Source: Vesta saturnalis (Eukaryota; Arthropoda; Insecta; Coleoptera; Lampyridae). Taken from it: DNA of 64,000 nt. Shown here in pieces: positions 35,401 to 50,100 of the stretch; positions within the stretch are counted from its first letter, which is position 1; every line of letters starts with the position of its first letter. The stretch lies in contig JARFJB010000003.1 of NCBI GenBank assembly GCA_036346205.1, positions 627,001 to 691,000 of the forward strand, in the 5' to 3' direction. The notes beneath the pieces are model-generated. The model was not told where the DNA came from and did no database searches. It worked only from the letters and a program-made list of their open reading frames with translations. A program made the position numbers and the translations under genes.

Positions 35401-38400
35401 TAGCAAATAGCCAGTACGGGTGGTCTGTGAACATGTAGGCGGGAATGGCGCACATATCTTAAGTCCATTCTTTCATGAACAGTATTCCTTCAGAATAAGT
35501 TACACGAACTGTTGGAAAATGTCCCCTTGATTATCGTTAAGAGATGTGGTTTCAACACAATGGAACTCACATGCTGCCGAAATTCTTCAATTTTTTAATG
35601 CTTATTTTCCTCGCCCATGGACGGACGATCCATCAGTCGACCCCCATGATCACCACATCTTACAAGTTGCGATTTCTTTTCATGGGGATCCAAGTTAATG
35701 TTTATGTAACACTACCAACCACTGCGGAAGACATGTGTCACCGAATTTTGGCAGCATTTCCATATATTACATCAGAAATCCTCAGCAACGTACAGCACTC
35801 TCTGCCACAACGATTTGAGAAAGACTGACGTTTTGAACATTTAATGTAACGGTGCTTCAGTCTTTGTTCATGTTTGTTTCTAGTGGTTGCATTGTGTTTT
35901 GTTGGTTACTTTTTAAGTATGTCAGCAACAATACTTCCAGTCCTCAAACTCGCAAAATTGAAGGGGTAGTGGTCTTTACTTCACAACACGTATGAACTAC
36001 AACACGAACTCGAAAGCAAATTGAATTCCGTATCTAATGGTTTTTAATCGCCTTAATTAAGCTTTTCTTGTGGTTAAATCGATATTAACAATTAACCAAT
36101 TTTTATCCTCTCCGTTGTCGCTCAAAAAACCCTTAAAACTTTTCTACGCCAAAATCCCCACTTCAGTAGCAACACACATGTTTGTAATAGATAAGATGAG
36201 AATATTTAGAATGTGTGAATATTTTAACAGTTCTATTTCATTGCCTATGTTCAGGTATGATTCGAACCAAGCGCAAATAACAAAAATGATCGTATATATA
36301 ACGTGCACTCTTTTGCCAAGATTACCATTATGTTTTGAAATGTGATTTTGAAGAATGATTAGAAAATCGAGCTAGAGAGGTAAAAAACTGTACGAAATTG
36401 AGAACGTCTGGAGACTATGAACTTTAGCCAAGGTCAATAAATCTAGGTTAATAAACTTTATTAGGGTCAATTAACTGGTCTGTGCATTTCCGTAAAACGC
36501 ACTTATCTCCAAATTCATTAGTCCCAAAAGGTCATTAACCTCTCAAGGGTTAATCTTATGATTGGGTGTAATATATGACCTTTGCTAGTACTTATTTTCG
36601 GTAAGGTCATTAACCTCTTGGAACTAATGACCCTTAAGTTAATAACTTTTAAAATATTAAAAACTTAATAAAGTTTTCCATGAACACTTACACGTTTTTC
36701 AAAAACACCTAAACCATTTTTTCACCCTGATAAAGTGACTTAGCTTACACAAAGTTTATTAATTAGACCTTAACGAAGTTCATTGACCTAATAAAAGTTC
36801 ATTGAACTTAGATAAGTTTATTGACACTATTAAAACTTAACTTTCGTCGTGTTAGTCCAAGCGGCACCACGTAACTCTCTCATGTACATTTGATTATGTA
36901 AGCCAGAAGCGAGGAGGAGGAACGCAAACTTTAATTTTAAAGGGGCAAACCAACTCATAATTGTTAATACCTTATTTTGGTCATGAAGAAGAAAAAGACG
37001 ATTTAAAAAATATATTTATTGCACGGAAATGTTCCTCCTATAAATAAAACGGAAAAGACAAAGTGTTTCATTCCCTCCCCAAGGGGGAAGAGTCCTAGAG
37101 CGTTCCAGGTTCCTTCAGCAACATTAATAGATACTCAACATACATACATACATTAAGTACAAGTCATACAGGATAGACGGTAACAGGAATCGAATCCATT
37201 ACCTCCCGAATGCGAAGCAGATTGTGTTACCACTGACCTACCGGCCCGGTTGTGATAAATAATTCTGTGCCAAGTATGGGACAAAACCATTTTCATATAT
37301 AAATATAAAATAAGACCTGATCTAAATTAATTAAACGTTTGAGTGAATTTTTTTAAGAATTTATTTGGTACGCCTCATATAGTGTAACCAGAACTCCCCT
37401 AAACATTGGTGCGATGATTTGTTGGTCTAAATAATTCTAATCAAATTTCAATTAAATTAACCCACTTGTTCGGAAATTCACAACAAAATTAAAAAAATTA
37501 AGATTGGTTTATGAGCCCACTTCAAAAATGGCACAATACTTAATTAGTCCTGACTAAACCTCAACTCTATTATTAAAACGATTAACTTTACAAAAAAATT
37601 ACAAGAATGCTTTTCGATTAGAAATTTTATTTTCTATCTAACACAAAAAAAATCGTGTGGACGGGTTCCATAATCGAGTTTTTTTGGAAATGTTTCGAAA
37701 ATGACAAAATTTTCGAAAAAATTGCAAAAACACTTTTTGTGAGAAATTTTATTTCCTATCTAATGATATTTTCACTTTTTGAATATGTTAAGTAGTTTTT
37801 TAAAGTGACGGTTTGTTGCTAATATCTTGTAAACCGTTTGTTGTACAGAAAAATTATAGGGACAAAAAATACTAACAATTATATTACTAATCACATATCA
37901 GAAGGAACAATATGTAAAAAAATAAAACTTTGCAAAAGGGTTACCTACCCTCCCAATTTTACCCCTTTTCCCATACCCCACTGACTCCAAAAATCAGTCG
38001 CTTTGGGTTCAAGTTAATATGTGAAGTTCTTAGAAAGACAAGATTTTTTTGCTCAAATTTTGTTTTTGGACTTTTTCGAACATTTTAAAGTGATCGAGCA
38101 AATAAAAATTTTTTTTAGCGATATAGTACTTCCCATCCGTTGGATGTGGAAGTAATATGGAGGGGTGATCGGACAAACCCAAAAGGCCGGTATACACGAT
38201 ATCAAGTAGTTTACCTATCGTGCTGAATTTTTAGTTCGACCAGTAAAAAACTCTGTTGTGATTACTCCTATAGGTGGCTTCCACATGCACCAACCGTAAT
38301 TTTTTTCAATTTTTGGTCAAATGTACCAATTTTATGACACGGATATAAAATTCAACCAACATTTTTAGTTTTTTTTGTTTTTATTTAAACACTAACAGTT

Positions 38401-41400
38401 TGTCCAATTGAGTGAAATTAGTATTTTAGGACAACAAAACAACACACCAGTGTTGGGGGCTCCTATGAACATTCAGGCGAGTCTCGATACAAACCGACCA
38501 ACGGAGTTAGAATTTAGTCAAGATTAATATTTTGAGACAAGGAGTCATTTGTTTCAATTTCCCCATCTTAAAGAGTTTCTAGATAAACCAACCATCATTA
38601 TTTGTGTTGTTTTGTATTTATCTTTAATCCTTCTAAATGCCATCTCTACATTAATTTGCAGTACCTTCTATTACATCAAAATCGGACTAACAAACAGAAT
38701 CTTTTGCTTGTTATTCAGTGCACATAGAGTGGCTTGGTTATGGTTGTAAGGCAATCTAAGATCAAACATACCATATAGAGTAATTCAAATATAGTAAAAG
38801 TATCAATCTCCAATTAGTTTGATTTATATGTACTCTGTGACATAAATACAACACCAAGATGGCGTTGGAATTTTTGGATCAAACTTTGCAGAAATGTTTA
38901 ACTAGTCAACTGTAGTAATTGATTATAATTTCATTCCAAATAATCCAGTATCCATGGAAAATTTGACGTTTTACTCAATCAATGCCCGATCAATGGTTTG
39001 GAAACGAAGGACGTCCTGTAACCCTTCGTACTGTTTACCGTCGAATTAGAGCTTTTGGCTTGCAGTCCTATCGATCACATCTTGCGCTTCCGCTGACGGC
39101 TCGTAATTGACAGTAACGTTAGGAGTAGTGTACCTTCGAGGGGATTGGGACGTGGAATGGTATAGGGTGGTCTTCAGTGACGAATCCCGATTCTGCTTGG
39201 GAATGCACGATGGACGCATGAGGGTCAGACATAGACGTGGAGAACGTCGCAATGTGTACCACAGTGGGGGTTATGGTATGGGGTGCTATTGTTTATGGAA
39301 GCAAGTCTCAGTTCGTATTCATCCGAAGCAATATGAATTTCCACCGATGTGGTGATGAAGTGGTAGAACCCCTTATCTTTCAATTCCTCCAGGAGACGGA
39401 GGACCCGATTTTCCAACAGGATAATGCCGTCCCCTCATTGCAAGGCATTCTATGGAGCGCTTCGAAGAAGCTAACGTCAATATCTTGCCGTGGCCACCCA
39501 GATCTCCCAACCTTTCGTCCATCGAACATGTGTGGGGCATGATGGTTAGAAGACTCAAGCAATTAGCCAATCCTCGACAGACACTAGAAGCTCTCCGGCA
39601 TGAATTACAAATTGCCCGGGATGCAATACATCAGGAAGAAATCGACCACCTGTTGGAATCCATGCCAAGAAGGGTACGGGAGTGTGAAATTAATACGGGC
39701 GGTCCAACACATTATTAATAAAAAATGCCTTTATCTTTTGTTTAATTTCTTTGAAATTTTAATCAATGACTACATTTGACTAGTTAAACATTTCTGCCAA
39801 GTTTAGTCCACAAATTCCAACGCCGTCTTGGTGTTACATTTTTTATGTCACAGAGTTTATATTAACGCGATTTACCTATCATTTAAGAAGTTAATTTAAC
39901 TACCTAATTAATTTAAATCTTACTCTAAGCGCACGATTTAAGTGTAATTGCATATTAATAGATCATGAACAATTAATCTTCTCAATATCCAAAAGTGATT
40001 ACTTTTACGCGCTAGTTATAAGATATAATATAGATTCCTATATTTTTATGTTGTTTACAGACGAACCAAATTACTCACAATTCAATTACGACTTTTCATA
40101 ATAATCATAGTTTCAGACGACAACCTTTACGGCATTTATCAGATTAGTTGCATGCCTCCCACATACATACCTTTCACACGAAATAGTGTAAATTATATCT
40201 TATCAGAACTTTTAGGAAAAAATTCGACGTTACAAAGGCGTAACGAAAGTGATTTACGCATGATGGAGTACTTGAGCATTTTATTAAATAAATATGACCA
40301 ACCAAAATTTATGTAATCACTTCAAAACTGTAATTAACGCTAGTACACAAATGTTAGCAAGCATTAGTAGAAGAAATCAGAAATTGTCTAAAATCTGTTA
40401 ATAGTTTTGCCATTAGTAACATTATTTGTTAAGCGAATAGTAAACAAATGCACATGAAGTTTTACTACTAATGGTTTGTATCACATTTTTATTACCCAAT
40501 TGGGTTTTATAATGACCTCGTTTATGATACTAATTGTTAGGTTTTAAAGTTGATCATAATGGCGTGTTAATTGGAAACATTTTATACTCTTAACTTGCTA
40601 AGATACACGAATCGCTTTAACACAGGAAATGATAGCAATAAAGTTTTTTCCTAATTTTGAGGAACAAACTTGCTTGAAGATATAGTGTCAAAACTACACG
40701 ATGGATGTGTAAAGATCCAACCACATCATTAAATGAATTATCTTAATTCACCGATTTTTTCGCCTAAAAACGCGTTCAATTAAAAAGATGAATTACTTCC
40801 CTTTATTCCGTAATATGAAATCGTTTTGAGATTTCTACGCAAGAATCTTCACCACAATCACTTGACTAACCTCGTATAAAAAACAAAATACACCCACGTA
40901 CCACACAAAATTAAAACACTGAATGGGTTTCAATAGCTAAGCTATCACCATCGACGGTCGACTGGGACGAACTAAATAATTTAACAATCAAGTTCGTACT
41001 TATTACTAACATGTTTGATTAAGGATACCTTATCTATTACATGATTTTTATCAAAGATATGCAGTGCTACGGCAGACTTGTCCCAACGTTCGTATTTTAT
41101 ATGAGCTAAATGTTCTTTAAAACGAATTTTGATAGGTCATTTAGTTTGCCCAACATATATTTGTTCACAATTTTTACAATTAATTTTATAAATTCCCGAC
41201 CTATTCTGTTTATCCAGTTGATCTTTTGGATTGCGTAAAAGAGTTTGCAAACTATGATCTGAAGTAGTGACTGTTTTAAAGTAAATTTTGGAATGGATTA
41301 TAAGTAGACTTTTTGTATAAGCAGGATAGTTAGGAAATTTTACATGCTTTGTTTCTATTTGTTCTCTAGCGTTACCTACTGTAGTTACATTCTTACCCCT

Positions 41401-44400
41401 CATCCTATGTGTTTGTTTCCTAACTATATTCAAAACCACTTCATCTGAAAACCCATTGTATACAGCAATTTCTTTAGTAGTGCGCAATTATTTATTATAA
41501 TTTTGAACTGAAAGAGGAATATTAAGCAATCTATGAATTAAAAAACTAAAACCCGCGAGTTTATGCTGTCTACAGTGATTTGCGTCATTGGTTATGAATC
41601 TTTTAGTGCCAGTTAGCCATTGGCCATAAACGGAAATAAGATATTGCCCATTGCCGTACCATGTTCTTGCTTGAAAAATTGATGGGTAATTTTGAAAAAG
41701 GTTTGCTTCATACACACATCTGTTAATTTCAGAAAACCTTATACTTCTGTATCGTCAAAATAAAATCTAAATAAACTAAAGTTTCATCTATTGGAACGCT
41801 CGGAAACAATGAACAACCGTAGAATGAGACTAAAATTTCAACTCCTGTAAGTTCAACGTTTTTTATTTTATCAATAAATTCATACGAATTTGAAACACTG
41901 AAGATGTGCTGTTGGTAGGAGAGGTTATGAAATTTACTAGATAACCATTTGGACAGCAGATAAGTAGGTGTATTAATACAAACAATGGTCGCATGGAATT
42001 ACCTGGTTTATGAATATTACGCAAGCAGTACATTCTATGTGGTACCGGTTTGGATACCGTAAGTCGAAGTTAGTGAAGTAATCATTTAAGGAAGAGGATC
42101 TTTGGTAATGACTGAATAAGAACCTGAATCTAAGAGTTCTTTAACTGAAGCAAAATAGCCCTCTTTGTTTAAAATGACTACTTGATTGCTTTGAGATAAA
42201 AACAATTTTTACTTTTGAGATCTTTAACAATTCGAAGTTCTGAATGATTTAAATTAAATTGTGACACCTGTTTGATATTTTCCGAAATCATGATTTAATC
42301 GAACTTTCTATGCCAACTATGAGGTTTGTTAAAATTAAGATTATATTTCAAACCTTTATTTAACAAATCTATTTCTTCTTTGTTAAAAGTCTCAGAAGAT
42401 TTGTTAATAACGATATTTTCGTTTGTGGCACTACCCTTTTGATTGACTTGTATAGGTCCTATACTTTATAAGCTTGGTCGCAGACACTCTACTTTCACCA
42501 AGCTAGTAAGTCAGTGATAACACGATTTCCTTAGCATTCGGGAGTTTACGGGTTCGACTCCCGTTAGCCTCTACTCTGCATGAGGTTTTCCCAGGGGGTT
42601 TTCCTGATACACATATAGCGGCAAGATCACTGCGCATGTGCGGCTAAATAGGGGACTTCTGGAGTAGTAACTTCCCCCTCAGAACTATAACTCAGTTCCT
42701 TCCTATCCTATCCTAACCGCACCAATCCTTAATACCACCATGCATACATACTCAACGTATGAATGTATGTTGACAGTCCATCATTGCGGCTGAAGGAGCT
42801 TGGAAAGTTCAATCAATCCGCCCTCCTCTATGGGGAGGGAATGCCTTTTATTTCTTCACTTCCCTTCCGACCCAGGCGGAAGCAAAACTATTTCTACCTG
42901 TAACCAATTCCGAGCTAACTCTTGAATTTTCCTGATTGTAACTATGACAACAGTTTCTCTCAGAATATTTTTCTGCCATGGTATATTAATACGAAAATCT
43001 ACTCTTTACATATTCAGTGAACTATCCTTAATTAATAAAGGATGTATACCCGTTTCATTAATTAAACTCTCCAACCACCACGTATTATATATACACAGGC
43101 GCAGAAAGTGCAGATACAAAATTAGATAATAATTTGCAGAACGTCTTACCGTAAAAAATCATGCTAAATACACGAAAAGCCAGATTACTAACTTCATATC
43201 CTATTATTCCGATTGCCGTAAATAAAACCAAATATACACCTTGTCAAATGCGAAAATTATATTTTGGTATCCAGAATCCAGAATTAAAAATTTCCAAACG
43301 TGATGGACAGTCGCCCTTATTAATGATAGACGTTATTTGGAGCAATTTGGTTTAATTTTAAATTTCACTTTCTCAAATGGTGCATTTAGTAGTGTTTGTA
43401 GAATAAAGGACATATGTCACTGCCTCCAAATGTGATCGACAGTCGCCCTTATTGGTAATAGACATATTGGAAGAAATTTGGCTTAAGTTTAATTTTCACT
43501 TTCTCAAATGATGCATTTAGTTGGGTTTGTAGCAGCTGCGGTTAGACACAAACAAGTGTAGAAATGCTGTAAGATGGATCAGATACTTTGTAGTAAGTTT
43601 GGCTAACCCACTGCCGATCATGATAAGTATTTGGAGATTTTAGATTTCCCAATTGCTATCATGTTATTTTTGTCTTTTATAAATTGGGATTCTTTTGAGT
43701 GATGTGGTTGCCGTTGACTTCCTTTTAATTTTTATAAATATTTTCAAACAAGTTGCACCAAGTTTTATAGTCGACGTTATGTGTTCTGTGGCAGCACAGT
43801 GAATCCTTCTTTAGCTTGTCAAACTCTTTTCCGCACCAGTACCTATAAACGTGCTCCAGTACGTTTTGCCTCTAGAGTCACACATATGTTGATTCTGTGC
43901 CTGTCTATCTCCATAATCATTTCTAGATCCTATTGGTTCCAATTGTTACTGTTTCCTTCTCCACATTCACTTTTTCCTTTGTTTCACTGTGTTCATTATC
44001 AACTTTTCCGTCTCATTTCGAAGCTTGTTCTTTGTACTGTGAGTAGCGATATATTTCTTTAAAAAGGTTACTGTTCTGTCTTGTCAGTCTCCTCCTCATT
44101 GAATCACACTTGGGACCGGCACTCGTACCTATGAGACTATTTGATCATCCAAGTACAGTCCAGAAGTAAGTATATTCATTGCTATTATAGTTACAATTAT
44201 CATCACCGTTACCGTCATCGTTGATATCGTTATTACTATCATCAAAACAGCAACTCTGGTACTCCATATACAAGAATATTTAATAAAGACAACCTGCGCA
44301 AAATTTATAACGTAATTGATTTCGAAGTTTATGGTGAACTTATCTCAAACGGTTCTATAACCAACACCAAAATACATCTAAAACGCTGAACCAGAAACGA

Positions 44401-45482
44401 AACCATTAAAATTTCTATGTCACGGTACATATTGGTAACTTACCCCGTACTTATCAGACAATTGGCAGACTAAAAGTCCAGAAACCTTACCTCTATAAAA
44501 CTATATATACAGGGTGTTTCTGAAATAGGGTTCCGAATTTCTACTGCATGTAGAACTCATTAAAATAAGACAAAATGTTCATATAAATATGTGCCCTAAA
44601 ACGCACCCTTAAAAAGTTACAGGCCCTTGAAAGGGTTCGAATGAAACTGATTTTATTCAATTATTTCAAAAACGATAAAAGATAAAGAGATGAAATTAAG
44701 GGAACATACATAACTTTTCACGCCGAGTAACATGAGCTAGGCCATTTTTCGTTATTCGAATCATAGGCGTCCTTTTCAGGGAGATGGAAAGGGTATATCA
44801 AGTCCCTAAAAAATTGTGTACGACCTTTTCGCAATTTTTTTTTACAAATTCATAAATTTTGGACAGTTTTATGTAAAAAATGTCGTCTTTGCATAATAGG
44901 AACGTTTCTGAATTGATTCCGAAGTGAATAACAGTAATTTTACCAAATAATGATAATTTTTAAACTCATTTTACACAAAAACCGTTGCCGATATCGACTT
45001 ACGCAAAGACGACATTTTTACGTAAACTGTCCAAAATTTATGAATTTGTCAAAAAATTGCAAAAGGTCGTATTCAATAATACTTAATACTTTTATTTTAA
45101 TAGAACCAGCTTATGTTATTTCCCCCCGAAGAACAGAGCAATTTATTTGTTACTAGACATTATATTTTCGTTATCAAATTAAAATTTAAAACAAACGATT
45201 CTTACAATCGGATTTTAGGACTTGATACGCATTTTCATCCCCTGAAAAGGACATATGATTCGAATAACGAAATGCAGCCTTTTATGTGAAATTTTATTCC
45301 CTTATTTAACGTCTTTATATATATACGTTTTAAAGAACGGATCAAAGACAGTTAATTGACCTTAGGGCCAATGTACATTTTACAGGTGACGTTTACACAA
45401 GTTTATATGATAACATTTTGTCTATTTTAACTGCAGTTCTAACATTGCAGAATTGAACCCGTATCGTTCAAGAAACTAACCT

Positions 45483-45520
<38 letters not shown>

Positions 45521-47100
45521 CTATATATAATTTAGAGTAGAGAGAGAAACTAAAAGAGAAGAATTGAATCAAGACTATAGTCTATCATAGTCTTATGGTG
45601 AATAACATTGAACATGCTGTTCTATATTATAATATAAAGTTTTATTTTATATAAGATTCACTTGCAGAAGTGTAATAAAAGATTCACAAAGAGACCTGTC
45701 TAGGTTAAATTGAACAGTCTTCAAATCATATAGTAAAAGTTTTATTTTTCCAGGTTTCTGCTGCCATTCACAAGTTAAACACTAATTTATTCTAGATATT
45801 CGAAGAAACTCAATTAAAATAACAGTCATACAGATGTTGAAATTCTCCAAAATTAGTATGAGTCAGTTACTAGAAGAAACCGTAGGGATTGAACACTACA
45901 GCAAATATTGAGTACAAGCGTTCTGTAATCTATAACATCCACTTTTATTTTTATTATCTGAAAGAACACTTGCAGAATGTGTTAATAAAACCTGGTTCTA
46001 CAATTATGGAGCCTGTTCCTTGGTTTTGAAACGAGGCTAAAGTTGAATTTCGAGACTACCAACAGATCATAATAAAACGTTTGATTTCTTCCCTTTACTG
46101 GCGGAAATATGCACATTCAAACTTTAAATGCACTTTTTATTTTATTGACACTCCAATAAACCCAATTAAAATAACAGCAAAAGCAGCAGTGTAATCGAAA
46201 CATTCAAAATTTAGTAATAATTCATTATTAAACGATTAAGTAAGTTTGTAAGTTCCATATTCTTACCTCCTAACCACAAAATTTTGGAGATTCACTAAGT
46301 GTTCCTGCTTGATTTGGACACGGACTGTAGGTTTACTTATAACTTAGTAACTAAATATAGTATTGCCTTACGTTTTCATTAAATTGTATAAAATTCTATA
46401 AAAATAAAGATCATTTTACATATTTTAATTTTTTGAGTAAATGAGGAACATTTAGAAATGTACCCTAAAGCACCATTTAGTGACTGCGAAGAAACCTAAA
46501 CTAATACTCCGTAGAATATTGGATCTCAAAACAACCCATTTTTTTTTGGAACCGATGGTGCGTAAGAATGTTTTTAAACCCTATGTTTACGAGCTTGAGA
46601 AAAAATGTAGGTTTTTTTAATTCCTTACACTCTGTTGATACTATTTTCTACAATTTGCAGAGAAATCTTAATTTTTTATTTATGTCCTGTCGGCTATCGT
46701 ATGACCTTTCCTAATGCATCACATATTGTTATATTTTGAGTTCATCAACTGTTTAAACAGTTGACCTATTTTCAATTGAATTGGTTAATAATTCTAGATA
46801 CCTATTATTTAAACCTTATTATAAGGAATTGAATTAGTCCATTATGCATAGGAAATAGGTTACGATTACCGTTTACATTTTAACGGTTTTCTCTAAGTTT
46901 ATCCTGACGTACTGAAATATTAGAGTATAAAATTACTGACCATATATTCACTGAATGAGCAGGTCATTTATTGTTGGTTATGTTGCAACATTAGATCATG
47001 GTATATTTACAATAATTTTTAATAGTCTTAATCTTTTCAGAACTTTAGTCAATCTTCCACAATGTTTCAATTTTAACAATGTCTTCTGCAATCTCTCTTC

Positions 47101-47163
<63 letters not shown>

Positions 47164-50100
47164 ATTGAACAAGAAAGACATAGGTCTAGGTTGAACATTG
47201 AACAGGTTTATATTTGTATAAAGGTTTGTATTTTTTAAGTATTTCCTTGCTCTAGAAGAAACAATAAAATTTAAGCGTCTAAAAATATTACCCGAAAAAG
47301 TAACGAATTGCATGAAAAATTCCTAACAGTATACCACATGTCGATGTCACAAAAATAATAAGGTTGCGGGAGTGGGTCCAGGATTGACCGATGAAGAAAG
47401 CACGTAGGGGTTGGGCAACCACTCCTACGCGGAAACAATGACAATTGGGTACCGCGCGTGTTAGTCGATTGAGTCACATGCACGTATTTATCTTGTTGGA
47501 TGTACATTTTTAGTTACTCCCGTAATATACGCACTTAGAATAGACTTCGTGTCGAGTAATACAAACTTCATTGTATATATTTGTAAACCTAGTTAGAAAT
47601 GAAAGAATGGTAAGGGGCCTGGAGGCGCATTCTCCCTGTGCGCCCTTATATACGCTAATGGTGGACTTAGGTTAAAAACGGTAGTGATTTTCAAAATACG
47701 TTTAGGAAATGAAAGAGGGAAGGTAAGTTACATCAAATTTAAAAACAAAAAGGCATATCACATTTCACATAACATTTATTTTCCAACAATGCGACAGCAG
47801 AGATATACTGCAGTTGAAAAGTCCAAAGTTGCCTACCTCCACATCATAAAGGGGACACCAATAACAGTGACAGTTGGCCATTTTCATAAAGAACGGTAGC
47901 TTGAATGATATTTGGAAATGCAACTTTTCGTTGCCTTGCCGTTTAATTTCATAATCACTTAGCTTTATCTGAACGCTGACACTGTTTATAACCATTTCAT
48001 TACGAATAAAGTTTTTGCTATGTGACGCCATTTTTAAAAGTTGTAATACCTCGTTGGGTGGGAAGGATTTACGCTAAATCCGAGAAATAAAATAGTACAT
48101 TCAATTTAAAAAAATTATGTGGTATAATACCATTCACAGTGTGAACAAACCAAAATTTAAAATGATCCCTTGACCATTCACTGACATATATGGGATAGCC
48201 AGTAATTGTGTTGACACCTAATATTATTCGTACGCCAGGGCATAAAGCGAGAGAACAAGCCGTGTGGAAAACCTGTTTCTAGGAGGTCATACTGATAAAC
48301 TATTAGAGTCATCAGCTAATAGGTATGAAAGATGACGACCAATTCAAAATGGTCGCCTTATAATTAAGGTTCTTAACGATACCTAGGTACTCTAGAATGT
48401 ATTTAACCCAAACTCGACACATTAGAAAAAATAGTGGTTGAACTGTTTAAAACAGGTTGAATGTAACTGGAAATATATATCCTGTTTTATTGGCTGGAAT
48501 GTCAATAGTAGGCGAAAGGTCATACTAGGAACTACAATGTGAGTGATTATAAATTTTAAATTGTTTTTAGCTTAAATTGTAGTTCTTCATTTTCGATCAG
48601 TTCGTCAGTTCCATCCATTTATACGATAATTGATCCTGAAATCAATTTTATCCAATCTGGAACTCATATTCTGTAGGTAAGAATAACGTTTATTAAATCG
48701 CACATTCTACTAATCGGCGATCATTTAACGACAGCTTGGCGGCTCCTGTATGGGGTCTCAATGTATGTTAAAATTCTACAGGTCGATGCTTATTCATATT
48801 TTATTATTTATTTATCTTTTAGGTTATAACCGTGTATTTTTATGTATATTCATTAGAAATTCAAACGTTTCGAAAACTATTACAGTTACAGTCGTCAGTA
48901 AATGATAACATTTAAAAAAATAATTTATGGAAACTTAATTAGAAACGTTTAAATTTGCAAAAAATATAAATAAAAACGCACGGTTAGAATCTAAAAGATA
49001 ATTAATATTTAAGTTTTATAAAATAATTAATGCAATTTCGTAGTTCAATCCGCCAATTATTTTAATAAAATAAATTGTGAAATAAATATTAGAATGTAAC
49101 AATTTCATTAATTTTAAATGTCAATTCTAATTTCACTTATTTGTTGGACACTGTTATAAATCTTTTTAAATCTAGACTGTAAATGAAGTTATTGAAATTG
49201 TAAGAATAGACGCCATTCAACTGTTTTGGCCTTACCTTTACTAATGCATATGCAGTGAATTTACTATCTACTTAGAATGATTCATCATATATCGCATTCG
49301 GTGAGTTAAAATATTTCATTTAATTGCCTGAAAATTAAAATATAGCTTTTTTTCCTTGTGCAAGTATTTTTTAAATTACCAAGTATAATTTTTTACATAA
49401 AGCAGGAAAAACAAGCATATGTCCATATTCTTGTCTGAATCATTAACGTGTTAAGTTATTTAACTCTTATAGGTAACGCTCCCTTTCATACCACTTTCTC
49501 ATAACTTCTGCATGACCTACCCCATTACCACAAAATTATTCATACAAAATATGAATCGTTCACAGTGCACATTTTGCCCTGTCTCCATAACCATTCTTAC
49601 CGATGTTGCCAATCAAATGGATCAAAGCATTTTAATTGCATTTCATTAGGACCTTAATTCACCCTTTACATGAAAGATCTCTGGACTGATGATCCGATGT
49701 AACAGAATGGTAAGATGCATTATCCTTAATTATAAAGAATAGCTATATGAGACTCCGTAATGTACATTATTGTAACCAATTTTCAAACATTTCTATGAAA
49801 TTTATTTTTTAAGTCATACGATAGCCGACAGGGGATAAATAAAAAATTAAGATTTCTCTGCAAATTTTAAGTGGTAGAAAATAGTACCAACGGAGTGTAA
49901 GGAATTAGAAAAACCTACATTTTTTCTCAAGTTCGTAAACATAAGGTTTAAAAACATTCTTACGCACCATCGGTTCCAAAAAAATTGGTTTGGTTTGAGA
50001 TCCAATATTCTACGGAGTATTAGTTTAGGTTTCTTCGCAGTCACTAAATGGCGCTTTAGGGTGCATTTTTAAATGTTCCTCATTTACTCAAAAAATTCAA

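Noticed and set aside
47340..47490. Possible tRNA or SINE in a GC-richer stretch
   Set aside because: No clean A and B boxes at proper spacing and no match to the SINE family seen elsewhere.
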